Part shown: one piece after another, positions 1-6,526 of the stretch
How the letters are laid out: each line of letters opens with the position of its first letter
Numbering within the stretch: position 1 is the stretch's first letter
From: Clostridiales bacterium UBA1728
GTDB lineage: Bacteria; Bacillota; Clostridia; Oscillospirales; Oscillospiraceae
Length of the DNA: 32,912 nt
Assembly: GCA_002315975.1 (NCBI GenBank)
Contig: DCIK01000005.1
Location: 1 to 32,912, forward strand
Direction: 5' to 3'
Program-made: the position numbers and the translations under genes
The notes under the pieces: generated by a model
Database searches by the model: none
What the model saw: the letters and a program-made list of their open reading frames with translations, nothing else
What the model was told of the DNA's origin: nothing

Positions 1-39
1 GGCTTAGCCGGGGGATATTTACTTGAAAAAGGAGACAGT

Positions 40-243
40 ATGGAAAAATTCACAGCCTTCGACAAGCTCTCGAAGAAAAAGCAGCGGGAGCTGAACCGGC
101 AGAAACGCGGCAGCTGGAACGGTCTGAACCCCGTAACCCGAAAGCCGGACAAGCCCAACGCCTATAAGCGCAGCAAGGCACGAGCGTGGAGAGATGAGCT
201 TCCACCGCTTGTGCCTTTTGCTTTGTCGAGGATTGTCGAATGA
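40..243 (+). CDS. Small basic hypothetical protein (67 aa)
   Basis: Short open frame with a good Shine-Dalgarno (AAAGGAGAC, about 5 nt before the ATG). The product is rich in Lys and Arg (KKKQR, RQKRG, RKPDK, KRSKAR) with no membrane segment or catalytic motif. The pattern 'KLSKKKQREL...RGSWNGLNPVTRKP...AYKRSKAR.WRDE' has the look of a conserved small Clostridia protein rather than random sequence, but I cannot assign a function. Its high basic charge would suit nucleic-acid or ribosome contact; that is inference only. The last 20 bp of the frame carry two tandem 0A boxes, so the 3' end may serve as much as a regulatory region for spo0A as as coding sequence. The non-basic C-terminal tail (PPLVPFALSRIVE) may reflect that. 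Confidence 0.6.
   Translation: MEKFTAFDKLSKKKQRELNRQKRGSWNGLNPVTRKPDKPNAYKRSKARAWRDELPPLVPFALSRIVE
224..240 (+). promoter_or_regulatory. Tandem 0A boxes (Spo0A binding sites)
   Basis: TGTCGAG at 224-230 and TGTCGAA at 234-240 are on the same strand and start exactly 10 bp apart. The second is a perfect match to the Spo0A box TGNCGAA (preferred TTGTCGAA in Bacillus); the first differs only at the last base. One-turn spacing is the arrangement expected for head-to-tail binding of two Spo0A DNA-binding domains. They lie about 100 bp upstream of the spo0A start and 40 bp upstream of its candidate -35, so autoregulation is the natural reading. Binding itself is inferred. Confidence 0.65.
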
Positions 244-279
244 ATAACAATGCAGTAACCATAAATCGTCTTTTTTAGC

Positions 280-309
280 TTGATTGTAACCGGATTTTCA
301 TGATATTTT
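280..309 (+). promoter_or_regulatory. Candidate sigma-A promoter for spo0A
   Basis: TTGATT (280-285), an 18-bp spacer and TATTTT (304-309) lie in a strikingly AT-rich stretch (244-330) between two GC-rich genes. A start near 316 would leave a leader of about 25 nt containing the spo0A ribosome site. No convincing sigma-H promoter (AGGAWWT/GAAT) was found at proper spacing. This is a motif match only. Confidence 0.4.
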
Positions 310-341
310 TTTATCAGTAAGAAATGAAGGGGAGAAAAGCG

Positions 342-1115
342 ATGAATAAGGGCTTGCGCGTCCTGCTGGCGGATCTGAACGACCATCTCTACCCGGCTCT
401 TGCGGAGGCGGTGGAGGCTGCGGGAAATATGAATCTGCTGGGACTGAGCACCTCGGGGCGGGAGACCCTGCGGCTTTGCCGGGAGCTGCAGCCGGATGTG
501 CTGGTGCTGGAGCTGGTACTGCCGGAGCTGGACGGCCTTGCGGTGCTGCGGGAGCTGAAGAGCTGGGAGCAGCGCCCTCTGGTCATGGTTCTCACGGGCT
601 TTACCACCGCGCTGGCGGTGAATATGGCCATGGAGGCCGGGGCGGCCTTCTTTCTCAGCAAGCCCTGCCCGCCGCAGCTCATTGCGGAGCGCATCCTCGG
701 CGTTGCCTCCCTCTGTCCGGCAGAGAAGAAGAGGGCAGAAAGTCCTGCTGTACAGAAGTCTCCGGATACGGCGGATGTCTCCGAGCTGCTGCGGGAGCTG
801 GGCGTATCGGCGCGGCTGAAGGGCTATACCTACCTGCGGGAGGCCATCCTCCTGACCCTGCAGGAGGGCAGGGAAATGAAGCTGGTGACCAAGTGTCTCT
901 ATCCGGCGGTGGCCAAGTGCTACGCCACCACGGCCTCGCGGGTGGAGCGTTCCATCCGCCATGCGGTGGAGCTGAGCTGGGAGCGGGGCGATCCGGAGCT
1001 GAGACACCTTTGCTTCGGAAACTCCGTTTCCCTCAGGGGTCGACCCACCAACAGCCAGTATATCGCCGCTCTGGCAGAGTATCTCCGCATGGAGCAGCGC
1101 AGAGGGGTTATGTGA
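342..1115 (+). CDS. spo0A: Spo0A, sporulation response regulator with a phosphoacceptor substitution
   Basis: Master regulator of sporulation entry; 257 aa from ATG 342, chosen over an in-frame ATG at 324 because GAAGGGGAG lies directly before it at usual spacing. Residues 1-120 form a CheY-like receiver, 121-145 a linker, and 146-257 the Spo0A C-terminal domain, with the family's KGYTYLREAI, LYPAVAK, TTASRVERSIRHAVELSW and PTNSQYIA segments (recognition helix about 197-208). The receiver is atypical. The phosphorylation motif, normally VLDIIMP, reads VLELVLP, so residue 57 is Glu (GAG) rather than Asp. The acidic pair ADD near the N-terminus reads ADL (D11, L12). Thr85 and Lys107 are retained. 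Family identity is certain from the DNA-binding domain. Activity without phosphorylation, with Glu as a possible phosphomimic, is inference. Confidence 0.95.
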   Translation: MNKGLRVLLADLNDHLYPALAEAVEAAGNMNLLGLSTSGRETLRLCRELQPDVLVLELVLPELDGLAVLRELKSWEQRPLVMVLTGFTTALAVNMAMEAGAAFFLSKPCPPQLIAERILGVASLCPAEKKRAESPAVQKSPDTADVSELLRELGVSARLKGYTYLREAILLTLQEGREMKLVTKCLYPAVAKCYATTASRVERSIRHAVELSWERGDPELRHLCFGNSVSLRGRPTNSQYIAALAEYLRMEQRRGVM

Positions 1116-1118
1116 AGG

Positions 1119-1272
1119 AAGGGGCTGTAAAAAAGCCTGTCATTGCGAGCCGCAATGCGGCGTGGCAATCCGTTTTCTTTTGAATAACTGCAAATTATGC
1201 AGAAAAGAGACGGATTGCCACACCAGTCTGCGGACTGGTTCGCAATGACCGGGAGTATTTTTACAGCCCCTT
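1119..1272 (+). repeat. Palindromic MITE/REP-like element between convergent genes
   Basis: Perfect 15-bp terminal inverted repeats AAGGGGCTGTAAAAA (1119-1133) and TTTTTACAGCCCCTT (1258-1272) enclose a second dyad. One inner arm carries GTCATTGCGAGCC and GTGGCAATCCGT (1139-1173); the other carries ACGGATTGCCAC and TCGCAATGAC (1210-1249). The 'GTCATTGCGA...GTGGCAATC' type is a widespread non-coding bacterial repeat (from memory). It fills the whole gap from the spo0A stop (1115) to the aroQ stop (1274). With T-runs at both ends of the inner stem it could act as a bidirectional terminator. There is no coding capacity. Confidence 0.8.
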
Positions 1273-1273
1273 C

Positions 1274-1708
1274 TCATTTTTCCACATACTCCTTCAGATA
1301 CAATATCGCCTGCCTGTAGCCCTCCAGACCCAGACCCATGAAGGTTTTGATGCAGGCCATGCCCGCATAGGAGAGCTGCCGGAAGGCTTCGCGCTGGGAC
1401 ACATCGGAGATATGCACCTCCACCGCAGGAATGGCTACGGCCTTGAGCGCGTCTAAAATCGCAATGCTGGTGTGGGTATATGCGGCGGGATTGATGACGA
1501 TTCCGTCGATTTTTCCGTATGAATCCTGAATTATGTCAACGATTGCGCCCTCGTGGTTGGACTGGAAGAGCTCTGCCTCCACCCCGATGCTCTCGCAGGT
1601 TTCGGTGCAGAGCCGGAGCAGGGCGGCATAGTCCTCTTTTCCGTAGATGTCCGGCTCCCGGATGCCCAGCATATTGATATTGGGCCCGTTGATGATGAGA
1701 AATTTCAC
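1274..1708 (-). CDS. aroQ: 3-dehydroquinate dehydratase, type II
   Basis: Removes water from 3-dehydroquinate to give 3-dehydroshikimate, the third shikimate step; a cytosolic dodecamer in the family. The 144-aa length is normal for type II. Visible motifs are NGPNINMLG at the N-terminus, the lid REPDIYG with catalytic Arg and Tyr, NPAAYTHTS with the substrate-binding Asn and His, and EVHISD followed by QREAFR. The start codon overlaps the stop of the aroE/aroK gene by 4 bp, indicating translational coupling. It is the last gene of the aro operon, and its stop abuts the palindromic repeat at 1119-1272. Confidence 0.95.
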   Translation of the reverse strand: MKFLIINGPNINMLGIREPDIYGKEDYAALLRLCTETCESIGVEAELFQSNHEGAIVDIIQDSYGKIDGIVINPAAYTHTSIAILDALKAVAIPAVEVHISDVSQREAFRQLSYAGMACIKTFMGLGLEGYRQAILYLKEYVEK

Positions 1709-2928
1709 GGCAATACCTCCAGTATGGCGCGGAGCAGCTCGTCCTCGCTGCCCGCGTTTTCCACGCTTGCGTCCGCAAAGCGCTCATAGGCTGCCCTGCG
1801 TTTTTCGTAAAGTGCCTCTACCCCCGTGGACGCTGACAGGGGACGGCCGTCTGTGGAGAGGGCATCCAGCGCCCGCCGGATGCAGACGATCACGCCGTTC
1901 TGGTGGAGCAGGGGATAGTTCTCCTCCACGGTGACGCAGCCGCCGCCGGTGGCGATGACGGTGCCGCTCTGCCTGCCCAGCTCCCGGAGGGCGGCTGTCT
2001 CCCTTTTGCGGAAGCCCGCTTCCCCCTCGTCATCGAAGATTTCGGGGATGCTCATGCCGGCCTCCCGCTCGATGAAGGCATCGCAGTCCGCAAAGGGACG
2101 GCCCAGCCTTTCGGCCAGGAGCCTGCCCGCCGTGGTTTTGCCGCAGCCGGGCATACCGATGAGGATGATGTTCTCCGTCTCGCCGCGGATAAGGCCTTCG
2201 ATCCTCTCCGCTTCGGCGGGGTTGACGGCCTTCCCGGTGAAGAGCTCCGAGGCGCGGATAGCCTGCTGCACCAGCATCGTGAGCCCGCCCGCATGGGGGA
2301 TGCCCAGTGCCTCGGCCTCCAGCAGAAATGCTGTCCGGGAGGGGTTGTAGACCACATCCAGAACCCCATCGCAGCGAGGGAAGTCCCGAAGACATACGGG
2401 CGCTGTGCCGTTTTCCGGGTACATCCCCAGCGGGGTGGCGTTCACAAGGAGCTGTGCGTCGGCGTGGCGGTGGAGATTGGTATAGTTGTCCTCTCCGCTG
2501 CGGGAGACGGTGACGATCTCCCCGGCACCCAGAGCTGTCAGCACCGCCCGGACGGTGACGGAAGCACCGCCGGAGCCGAAAATCAGCGCCTTTTTCCCCG
2601 CCACGGCTATGCCGCTCTTTTCAATCATCTTTCGAAAGCCGAAGGCATCGGTGTTGTCCCCGTAGAGACTGCCGTCAGGGCGGCGGAGAAGGGTATTTAC
2701 GCTGCCGATGCGCTGCGCCTCCTCGCTGAGCTCGGCGCAGTAGGGGATCACGGTCTTCTTGTAGGGGATGGTCACATTCAGCGCGTGGAACTCGCCGCCG
2801 GTGAGAAAGCCGGGGAGCTCGTCGGGGGACTTCTCGTAGAGTCTGTATTCGTAGTCGCCCAGCTCGGCGTGGATGCGCGGAGAGTAGCTGTGACCCAGCT
2901 TCTCGCCCAATAGGCCGCATTTCAGCAT
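1705..2928 (-). CDS. aroE-aroK: Bifunctional shikimate dehydrogenase / shikimate kinase (AroE-AroK fusion)
   Basis: A 407-aa fusion covering shikimate steps four and five. Residues 1-250 are shikimate dehydrogenase: SYSPRIH (14-20) for substrate binding, NVTIPYKK (51-58) with the catalytic Lys, DNTDAFG (91-97) with the catalytic Asp, a GSGGAS dinucleotide loop (118-123) and SRS (142-144), typical of NADP preference. Residues 252-407 are shikimate kinase: Walker A GMPGCGKTT (258-266), DCD (281-283), GGG (328-330) and the lid segment GRPLS (361-365). Both halves look intact. The boundary has no linker beyond a short charged helix (AEAERIEGLIRGETE). It overlaps chorismate mutase by 7 bp upstream and aroQ by 4 bp downstream. 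Many relatives keep these activities on separate proteins. Confidence 0.95.
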   Translation of the reverse strand: MLKCGLLGEKLGHSYSPRIHAELGDYEYRLYEKSPDELPGFLTGGEFHALNVTIPYKKTVIPYCAELSEEAQRIGSVNTLLRRPDGSLYGDNTDAFGFRKMIEKSGIAVAGKKALIFGSGGASVTVRAVLTALGAGEIVTVSRSGEDNYTNLHRHADAQLLVNATPLGMYPENGTAPVCLRDFPRCDGVLDVVYNPSRTAFLLEAEALGIPHAGGLTMLVQQAIRASELFTGKAVNPAEAERIEGLIRGETENIILIGMPGCGKTTAGRLLAERLGRPFADCDAFIEREAGMSIPEIFDDEGEAGFRKRETAALRELGRQSGTVIATGGGCVTVEENYPLLHQNGVIVCIRRALDALSTDGRPLSASTGVEALYEKRRAAYERFADASVENAGSEDELLRAILEVLP

Positions 2929-3197
2929 TCCTTCTCCTCCAGAAGCCGGTTCTGATAGCCCTTGCTCAGCTCGAAGAGAAGACGGTAGAGCTGCTCTACA
3001 TCCTCGGCGAACTCCGGGGAAACCTGCCGCGCCACAGCCGCCAGCTTCTGCCCCTCCCTTTTGGGGTCGGTGACGGCCAGACCGTTGGCGGCTTTGCAGG
3101 CGGCGATCCGCGCCGAAAGCTCCATGCGACGCTGGAACAGGGAGACCAGCCCCCTGTCGATTTCGTCCATCTCTATGCGCAGTTCGTTTAAGTCCAT
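2922..3197 (-). CDS. Chorismate mutase, AroQ class
   Basis: Rearranges chorismate to prephenate, the branch point to phenylalanine and tyrosine. The 91-aa all-helical protein matches the AroQ-class mutase in length and pattern: LRIEMDEIDRGLVSLFQRRMEL in helix 1, IAACK, then DPKREGQKL. Active-site residues expected of the family are visible as Arg7, Arg24, Lys35, Arg47 and Glu48. There is no prephenate dehydratase, dehydrogenase or DAHP synthase fused to it. It overlaps aroC by 10 bp and the aroE/aroK gene by 7 bp, and is the only post-chorismate enzyme in the operon. The symbol is left blank because names for stand-alone mutases (aroH, aroQ, pheA) are inconsistent. Confidence 0.93.
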   Translation of the reverse strand: MDLNELRIEMDEIDRGLVSLFQRRMELSARIAACKAANGLAVTDPKREGQKLAAVARQVSPEFAEDVEQLYRLLFELSKGYQNRLLEEKEC

Positions 3198-4228
3198 GGC
3201 TCCTCCTTTTTTCTCTCTAAGAGAGCGTCCAGCAGCACGATGGCGGTGGCCGCCTCCATGCAGGGCAGGGCTCTGGGCACGATACAGGGGTCGTGCCGTC
3301 CCGTAATGGTCAGGTCTGTGTTCGCATTTGAAATTATGTCAACCGATTGCTGAGTCTTCCCGATGGAGGGCGTGGGCTTCACAGCCACCCGGAAGACAAG
3401 GGGCATACCGTCGGAAATGCCGCCGAGAATGCCGCCGCTGCGGTTGGAGGCTGTGATCACTTCGCCGCCGTCCATGCGGAAGGGATCGTTGTTCTCACTG
3501 CCTCTGAGACGGGAGCCCTCGAAGCCGCTGCCGAACTCAATGCCCTTCACGGCGGGGATGGCGAAGACGGTCTGGGCTATGCGTCCCTCCAACCCCTCAA
3601 AGAGCGGGCCGCCTAAGCCTCCGGGTACGCCGGCGGCGCAGACCTCGATGATGCCGCCCACGCTGTCGCCCTCGGCTTTGGCCTGCAGGATCCGCTGCTC
3701 CAGTGCCTCGGCGCTGCCGCTGATGCCGCCGATTTCCACCGCGCGGGAGCTGACGGCGATGCCCCTTTGGGCCAAAAGCTGCAAGCACAGCCCGCCCACG
3801 ATGCAGAGGGGAGCGGTCATGCGCCCGGAGAAGCTGCCGCCGCCCCGGTAGTCCTGAAAGCCCCGGTATTTGAGCTCGGCGGTGTAGTCCGCGTGGCCGG
3901 GTCGGGGGACATTTTGACTCTTTTGAGAACCGTCCCCATTTGTGTCATAATCCGAGGAGCGGGCATCCGTGTTGCGGATGAGCGCCGTCACCGGACCGCC
4001 GCAGACGCGGCCGTCAAAGAGGCCGGAGACGAACTCCGGCAGATCCGCCTCCTTCCGGCTGCTGCTCAGGGGACTGTTCCCCGGCGCACGGCGGGAGAGA
4101 AAGGCGCGAAGAGCCTCCATGTCAGGCTGAAAGCCCACGGGCAGACCCTCTATGGTCACGCCGATGGCGCTGCCGTGGCTCTCGCCGAAAATCGTAAAGC
4201 TGAGATTCCCGGAAAAACTGCTTTTCAT
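3188..4228 (-). CDS. aroC: Chorismate synthase with an in-frame insertion
   Basis: Converts 5-enolpyruvylshikimate 3-phosphate to chorismate using reduced FMN; the seventh shikimate step. At 346 aa it carries the family motifs FGESHG (14-19), RRAPG (46-50), PRPGHADY (108-115), YRGGGSFSGR and TGRHDPCIVPRA. Between SSDY (91-94) and PRPGHAD most homologues have about six residues; here there are thirteen, including TNGDGSQKSQNV (96-107, nt 3908-3943). The DNA of this stretch is a GGGGAC...GTCCCC palindrome that looks like a REP-type repeat. The frame is preserved and all catalytic motifs remain, so the enzyme is probably active. The insertion lies in a surface loop next to the RPGHAD motif (inference). 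The start overlaps the end of aroA by 4 bp. Confidence 0.95.
   Translation of the reverse strand: MKSSFSGNLSFTIFGESHGSAIGVTIEGLPVGFQPDMEALRAFLSRRAPGNSPLSSSRKEADLPEFVSGLFDGRVCGGPVTALIRNTDARSSDYDTNGDGSQKSQNVPRPGHADYTAELKYRGFQDYRGGGSFSGRMTAPLCIVGGLCLQLLAQRGIAVSSRAVEIGGISGSAEALEQRILQAKAEGDSVGGIIEVCAAGVPGGLGGPLFEGLEGRIAQTVFAIPAVKGIEFGSGFEGSRLRGSENNDPFRMDGGEVITASNRSGGILGGISDGMPLVFRVAVKPTPSIGKTQQSVDIISNANTDLTITGRHDPCIVPRALPCMEAATAIVLLDALLERKKEEPWT
3905..3946 (-). repeat. REP-like palindrome inserted in aroC
   Basis: Read on the minus strand, the stretch carries GACACAAATGGGGACGGTTC, then CAAAAGAG, then TCAAAATGTCCCC. The arms GGGGAC (3905-3910) and GTCCCC (3932-3937) are inverted repeats. The 'GGGGACGGTTCT' core with flanking GACA/TGTC resembles a dispersed repeat I recall from Clostridia. 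It coincides with extra residues in AroC relative to family expectation. Only this copy is seen in the window. Confidence 0.5.
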
Positions 4229-5484
4229 CTTTCCAACTCCAATTGCTGTAGTGCTTCCCAGAAGCCGGGGAAGGATTTATCGGTGCAGAGTGCATCCTTC
4301 ACGGTGACGCTCTCCCGGCACAGCGATGCGGCCACGGCGGCGGCCATGGCGATGCGATGATCGTGAAAGCTCTCCACGCTGCCGCCCCGAAGGGCTCTGC
4401 CCCCGCGGATAGAAAGCGCGTCACTGCGCTCCTCCACCTCCGCGCCCAGAGCCGTCAGCAGGGCTGCGGTGGCGGACAGTCTGTCCGACTCCTTGCTGCG
4501 GAGCCGTCCGGCGTTTTCGATGCGGGTCTCGCCCTCTGCCGCAGCGGCTATCACGGCCAGCACGGGCACCAGATCGGGAATCTGTGCCGCGTCGATGACC
4601 ATGCCTCGCAGTGTCCCCCGGCGCACGGTGACGCACTCGCCTGCCTCGCTCACCTCCGCGCCGAAGGCACGAAGGAGGGAGAGGATCGCTCTGTCCCCCT
4701 GAAGGCTGTTCTGCGGGATGTTCGTCACGCTCACGCCCCGCTCACTCAAAGCACCCATGGCAAGGAAAAACGCGGCATTGGAGCAGTCACCCTCCACCCG
4801 ACAGCGGGACGGGAGGCTGTAGCGCTGATTGCCGGGGATGGCATAGACCCAGCCATCCTTTTCAAAGCGGATGCCGGACTGCAAAAGGGCATCCTCGGTC
4901 ATGGCGATGTAGGGCGCGGATTCCACCTTGTCCATGACTGTGAGACGGCTCTCTCCCTCAGGGAGCGGCAGGGCGTAGAGCAGCCCCGTGATGTACTGGG
5001 AGGACACCGCACCGGTGATAGAGTAGTCTCCCGCCCTGAGCTGCCCCCGAAGGAAGAGCGAGGAGCCCTCCCGCCGCAGTTCTGCCCCATGGGCACAGAG
5101 AAGAGCGTCCAGTGGCGCAAGAGGCCGCTCCGGCAGACGACCCTCCATGCGGAATTCCGCCTCCGCACCCAGCGCAGCGCACAGGGGCAGAAGGAAGCGC
5201 AGGGTGGAGCCGCTCTCTCCGCAGGGGAGAATAATTCGATTATGGTAAACTAAATTATGTATACTATTTTGGAAAGTCGCTGTGGTTCCGAATATCTCCA
5301 CCTCTGCGCCCAGCGCCTGCAGACAATGAAGGGTGGCGGAAATATCCTCGGAAAGAGTGCCGAAGTCCACGCTGCATTCCCCCTCGCTGAGGGCGGCGCA
5401 GAGCAGCAGCCGGTGGCCGTGGGACTTGGAGGCAGGAGCGGCAGCGGTTCCGCTGCGCGCACCGGGCAAAACGGTCATATCCAT
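4225..5484 (-). CDS. aroA: 3-phosphoshikimate 1-carboxyvinyltransferase (EPSP synthase)
   Basis: Transfers enolpyruvyl from PEP to shikimate 3-phosphate; the sixth shikimate step. 419 aa. Family motifs are APASKSHGHR (16-25; Lys20 and Arg25 at the PEP/S3P site), PCGESGSTLRF (87-97), RSKESDR and SFHDHRIAMA near the C-terminus. The GESGSTLRF form, rather than NAGTAMR, is the version common in Firmicutes. Residues 71-85 (FQNSIHNLVYHNRII, nt 5230-5274) are encoded by a 45-nt stretch of only 20% GC, unlike the rest of the gene, and sit in a variable loop just before the PCGESG motif. Its start is 1 nt from the aroB stop, and its end overlaps aroC by 4 bp. Confidence 0.95.
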   Translation of the reverse strand: MDMTVLPGARSGTAAAPASKSHGHRLLLCAALSEGECSVDFGTLSEDISATLHCLQALGAEVEIFGTTATFQNSIHNLVYHNRIILPCGESGSTLRFLLPLCAALGAEAEFRMEGRLPERPLAPLDALLCAHGAELRREGSSLFLRGQLRAGDYSITGAVSSQYITGLLYALPLPEGESRLTVMDKVESAPYIAMTEDALLQSGIRFEKDGWVYAIPGNQRYSLPSRCRVEGDCSNAAFFLAMGALSERGVSVTNIPQNSLQGDRAILSLLRAFGAEVSEAGECVTVRRGTLRGMVIDAAQIPDLVPVLAVIAAAAEGETRIENAGRLRSKESDRLSATAALLTALGAEVEERSDALSIRGGRALRGGSVESFHDHRIAMAAAVAASLCRESVTVKDALCTDKSFPGFWEALQQLELER

Positions 5485-5485
5485 G

Positions 5486-6526
5486 TCAGTTCAGATAGTC
5501 CTCCAGCGCGGCAAAGGGTACGCTTCTGCGCTCGCAGTGGCCGATGGAGCGGGGAAGTATGAGCGTGATATTCTCGCCGCTGCGCTTTTTGTCTGCCTCC
5601 ACGGCGGCAAGGAGGGCGGCCCGGTCATACTCGCAGTCGGTGGGCAGCCCCAGCCTTTCCAGCAGTCTCAGCAGTCGGCTGAGATCGCCCGCGGAAAAAA
5701 GCCCCTGACGATTTGCGCCCCGGGCGATCATGGCCATACCGATGGCCACGGCGATGCCGTGGGGGATGCTGTAGTCACTGCATTTCTCCACCGCATGACC
5801 GAAGCTGTGACCCAGATTGAGTAACTGCCGCTCCCCTCGGTCGAGCTCGTCCCGCTGCACGATGCCCTTTTTGAGCTCCACACAGCGCTCGATGATGGCC
5901 GAGTGGCAGGGATTCTGCCCCTGCTCCAAGGCGGCAAAGAGGGCAACATCCTTCAAAAGCGCATACTTTACCACCTCGCCCAGCCCGCTGAGAAGCTGTT
6001 CCCGGGGCAGGGTGGAGAGGGTATCGGTGTCGGCAAAAACCGCCAGGGGCTGATAAAAAGCGCCTAACTGATTCTTCCCGCCGGGAAGATTCAGCGCCGT
6101 TTTCCCGCCCACAGAGGAGTCCACCATGGCAAGCAGCGTGGTGGGGAGCTGCACATAGTCCACGCCCCGCAGGTAGGTGGCGGCGGCGAAGCCGCAGAGG
6201 TCGCCGGTGACACCGCCGCCCAGAGCCAGCAGCAGGTCGCTGCGCTCTATGCGGTGGTCGCAGAGAAAGTTCATTAAATCCTCATAGACGCCGATGGTCT
6301 TGGCGTCCTCCCCGTCGCAGTGGAGGAAGTGCAGCACGGAAAAGCCGCTGCTGATGAGCGCCCTCTCCACGCTTTCGCCATAGAGCCGCCAGACCTTAGG
6401 CCCGGAGACAATGACCACGCCGCAGCCCCTGCGGAGGGCGGAGAGCCGCCCGCCCAGCTCCGGGAAAAGGCCGCTGCCGAGATGGATTTTATAGGGCCGG
6501 GAGGCGGCCACGGTAATCTCGCTCAT
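5486..6526 (-). CDS. aroB: 3-dehydroquinate synthase
   Basis: Cyclises DAHP to 3-dehydroquinate with NAD+ and a divalent metal; the second shikimate step. The 346-aa length is normal. Motifs include LALGGGVTGDLCGFAAATYLRG for NAD binding, PTTLLAMVDSSVGGKTALN for substrate binding, and the three metal ligands in GLGEVVKYAL (Glu), NLGHSFGHAVE (His) and IPHGIAV (His). The C-terminal helical half is complete. It overlaps aroF by 4 bp and is followed by aroA after 1 nt, so the order aroF-aroB-aroA follows the early pathway. Confidence 0.96.
   Translation of the reverse strand: MSEITVAASRPYKIHLGSGLFPELGGRLSALRRGCGVVIVSGPKVWRLYGESVERALISSGFSVLHFLHCDGEDAKTIGVYEDLMNFLCDHRIERSDLLLALGGGVTGDLCGFAAATYLRGVDYVQLPTTLLAMVDSSVGGKTALNLPGGKNQLGAFYQPLAVFADTDTLSTLPREQLLSGLGEVVKYALLKDVALFAALEQGQNPCHSAIIERCVELKKGIVQRDELDRGERQLLNLGHSFGHAVEKCSDYSIPHGIAVAIGMAMIARGANRQGLFSAGDLSRLLRLLERLGLPTDCEYDRAALLAAVEADKKRSGENITLILPRSIGHCERRSVPFAALEDYLN

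Noticed and set aside
324..341. Alternative upstream start for spo0A at ATG 324
   Set aside because: The six codons consist of the Shine-Dalgarno GAAGGGGAG for ATG 342, and no ribosome site precedes 324.
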